A stretch of DNA of 6,573 bases from an uncultured Clostridia bacterium. GTDB taxonomy: Bacteria > Bacillota_A > Clostridia > Oscillospirales > Acutalibacteraceae. The notes beneath the pieces were generated by a model, which ran no database searches, had not been told where the DNA came from, and was given only the letters and a program-made list of their open reading frames with translations. The position numbers and the translations under genes were made by a program. The stretch is from the NCBI GenBank assembly GCA_937891215.1, contig CALAEU010000229.1, positions 1-6,573 of the forward strand, in the 5' to 3' direction. How positions within the stretch are numbered: position 1 is the first letter of the stretch; every line of letters begins with the position of its first letter. Of the stretch, positions 6,567 to 6,573 are shown piece after piece.

Positions 6567-6573
6567 ATGGTTA
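6567..6573 (+). CDS. Start of an unidentified gene, partial (3' end outside window)
   Basis: ATG GTT A follows a GGAG site at good spacing, 21 bp after the asnS stop, on the same strand and with no terminator between. Only two codons are visible, so neither the product nor the frame's continuation can be judged. Confidence 0.4.

Noticed and set aside
1..6573. CRISPR array, tRNA or rRNA gene, riboswitch, insertion sequence or phage genes
   Set aside because: I looked on both strands and saw no regular repeats with spacers, tRNA-like cloverleaf, T-box or riboswitch leader, transposase or integrase motifs, or terminal inverted repeats.

Overview
The window is ordinary chromosomal sequence from a low-GC, probably strictly anaerobic Firmicute. 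An uncultured gut Clostridia (Ruminococcaceae/Oscillospiraceae-like) is the best guess. The reasons are the AT-rich coding sequence, strong GGAGG-type ribosome binding sites, sigma-A promoters with 17-bp spacers, TTG start codons, two flavoproteins typical of Clostridia, and a Cys-type sulfatase. The taxon is inferred from style; no marker gene was compared.

Layout from left to right: (1) 1-714, minus strand: the N-terminal 238 residues of an exported or membrane-anchored protein with a GH25 (muramidase)-like domain, running off the left edge. (2) 715-810: a compact junction with a rho-independent terminator for the upstream operon. It is followed at once by a near-perfect sigma-A promoter for the GH25-like gene. 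(3) 811-3632, minus strand: a two-gene operon of flavoproteins, a BaiN/HI0933-type oxidoreductase (first) and a COG2509-type FAD-dependent dehydrogenase (second), 11 bp apart. (4) 3633-3792: a divergent promoter region with two back-to-back promoters. (5) 3793-5109, plus strand: a cytoplasmic Cys-type sulfatase. (6) 5151-6545, plus strand: asparaginyl-tRNA synthetase (asnS), 41 bp after the sulfatase with no visible terminator, promoter or T-box between them. (7) 6567-6573: the first codons of another gene, with its own ribosome binding site, cut by the right edge. No gap between genes exceeds 300 bases.

I see no coherent new system here. The flavoprotein pair is probably redox housekeeping of unknown substrate. 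The sulfatase would remove sulfate from a small or imported sulfated molecule. asnS is core translation.

The most unusual observation is a sharp change of codon usage inside the COG2509 gene near 1330-1440. To its left, including the GH25-like gene, glycine is mostly GGA or GGT in similar numbers. To its right, across the rest of the window, glycine is almost always GGT. This suggests an intragenic recombination junction or a metagenome assembly chimera, and it should be resolved before the gene order on the left is trusted. Also notable are the apparent loss of the GH25 catalytic Asp/Glu pair, and two TTG starts that shorten the two divergently transcribed genes relative to their longest reading frames.
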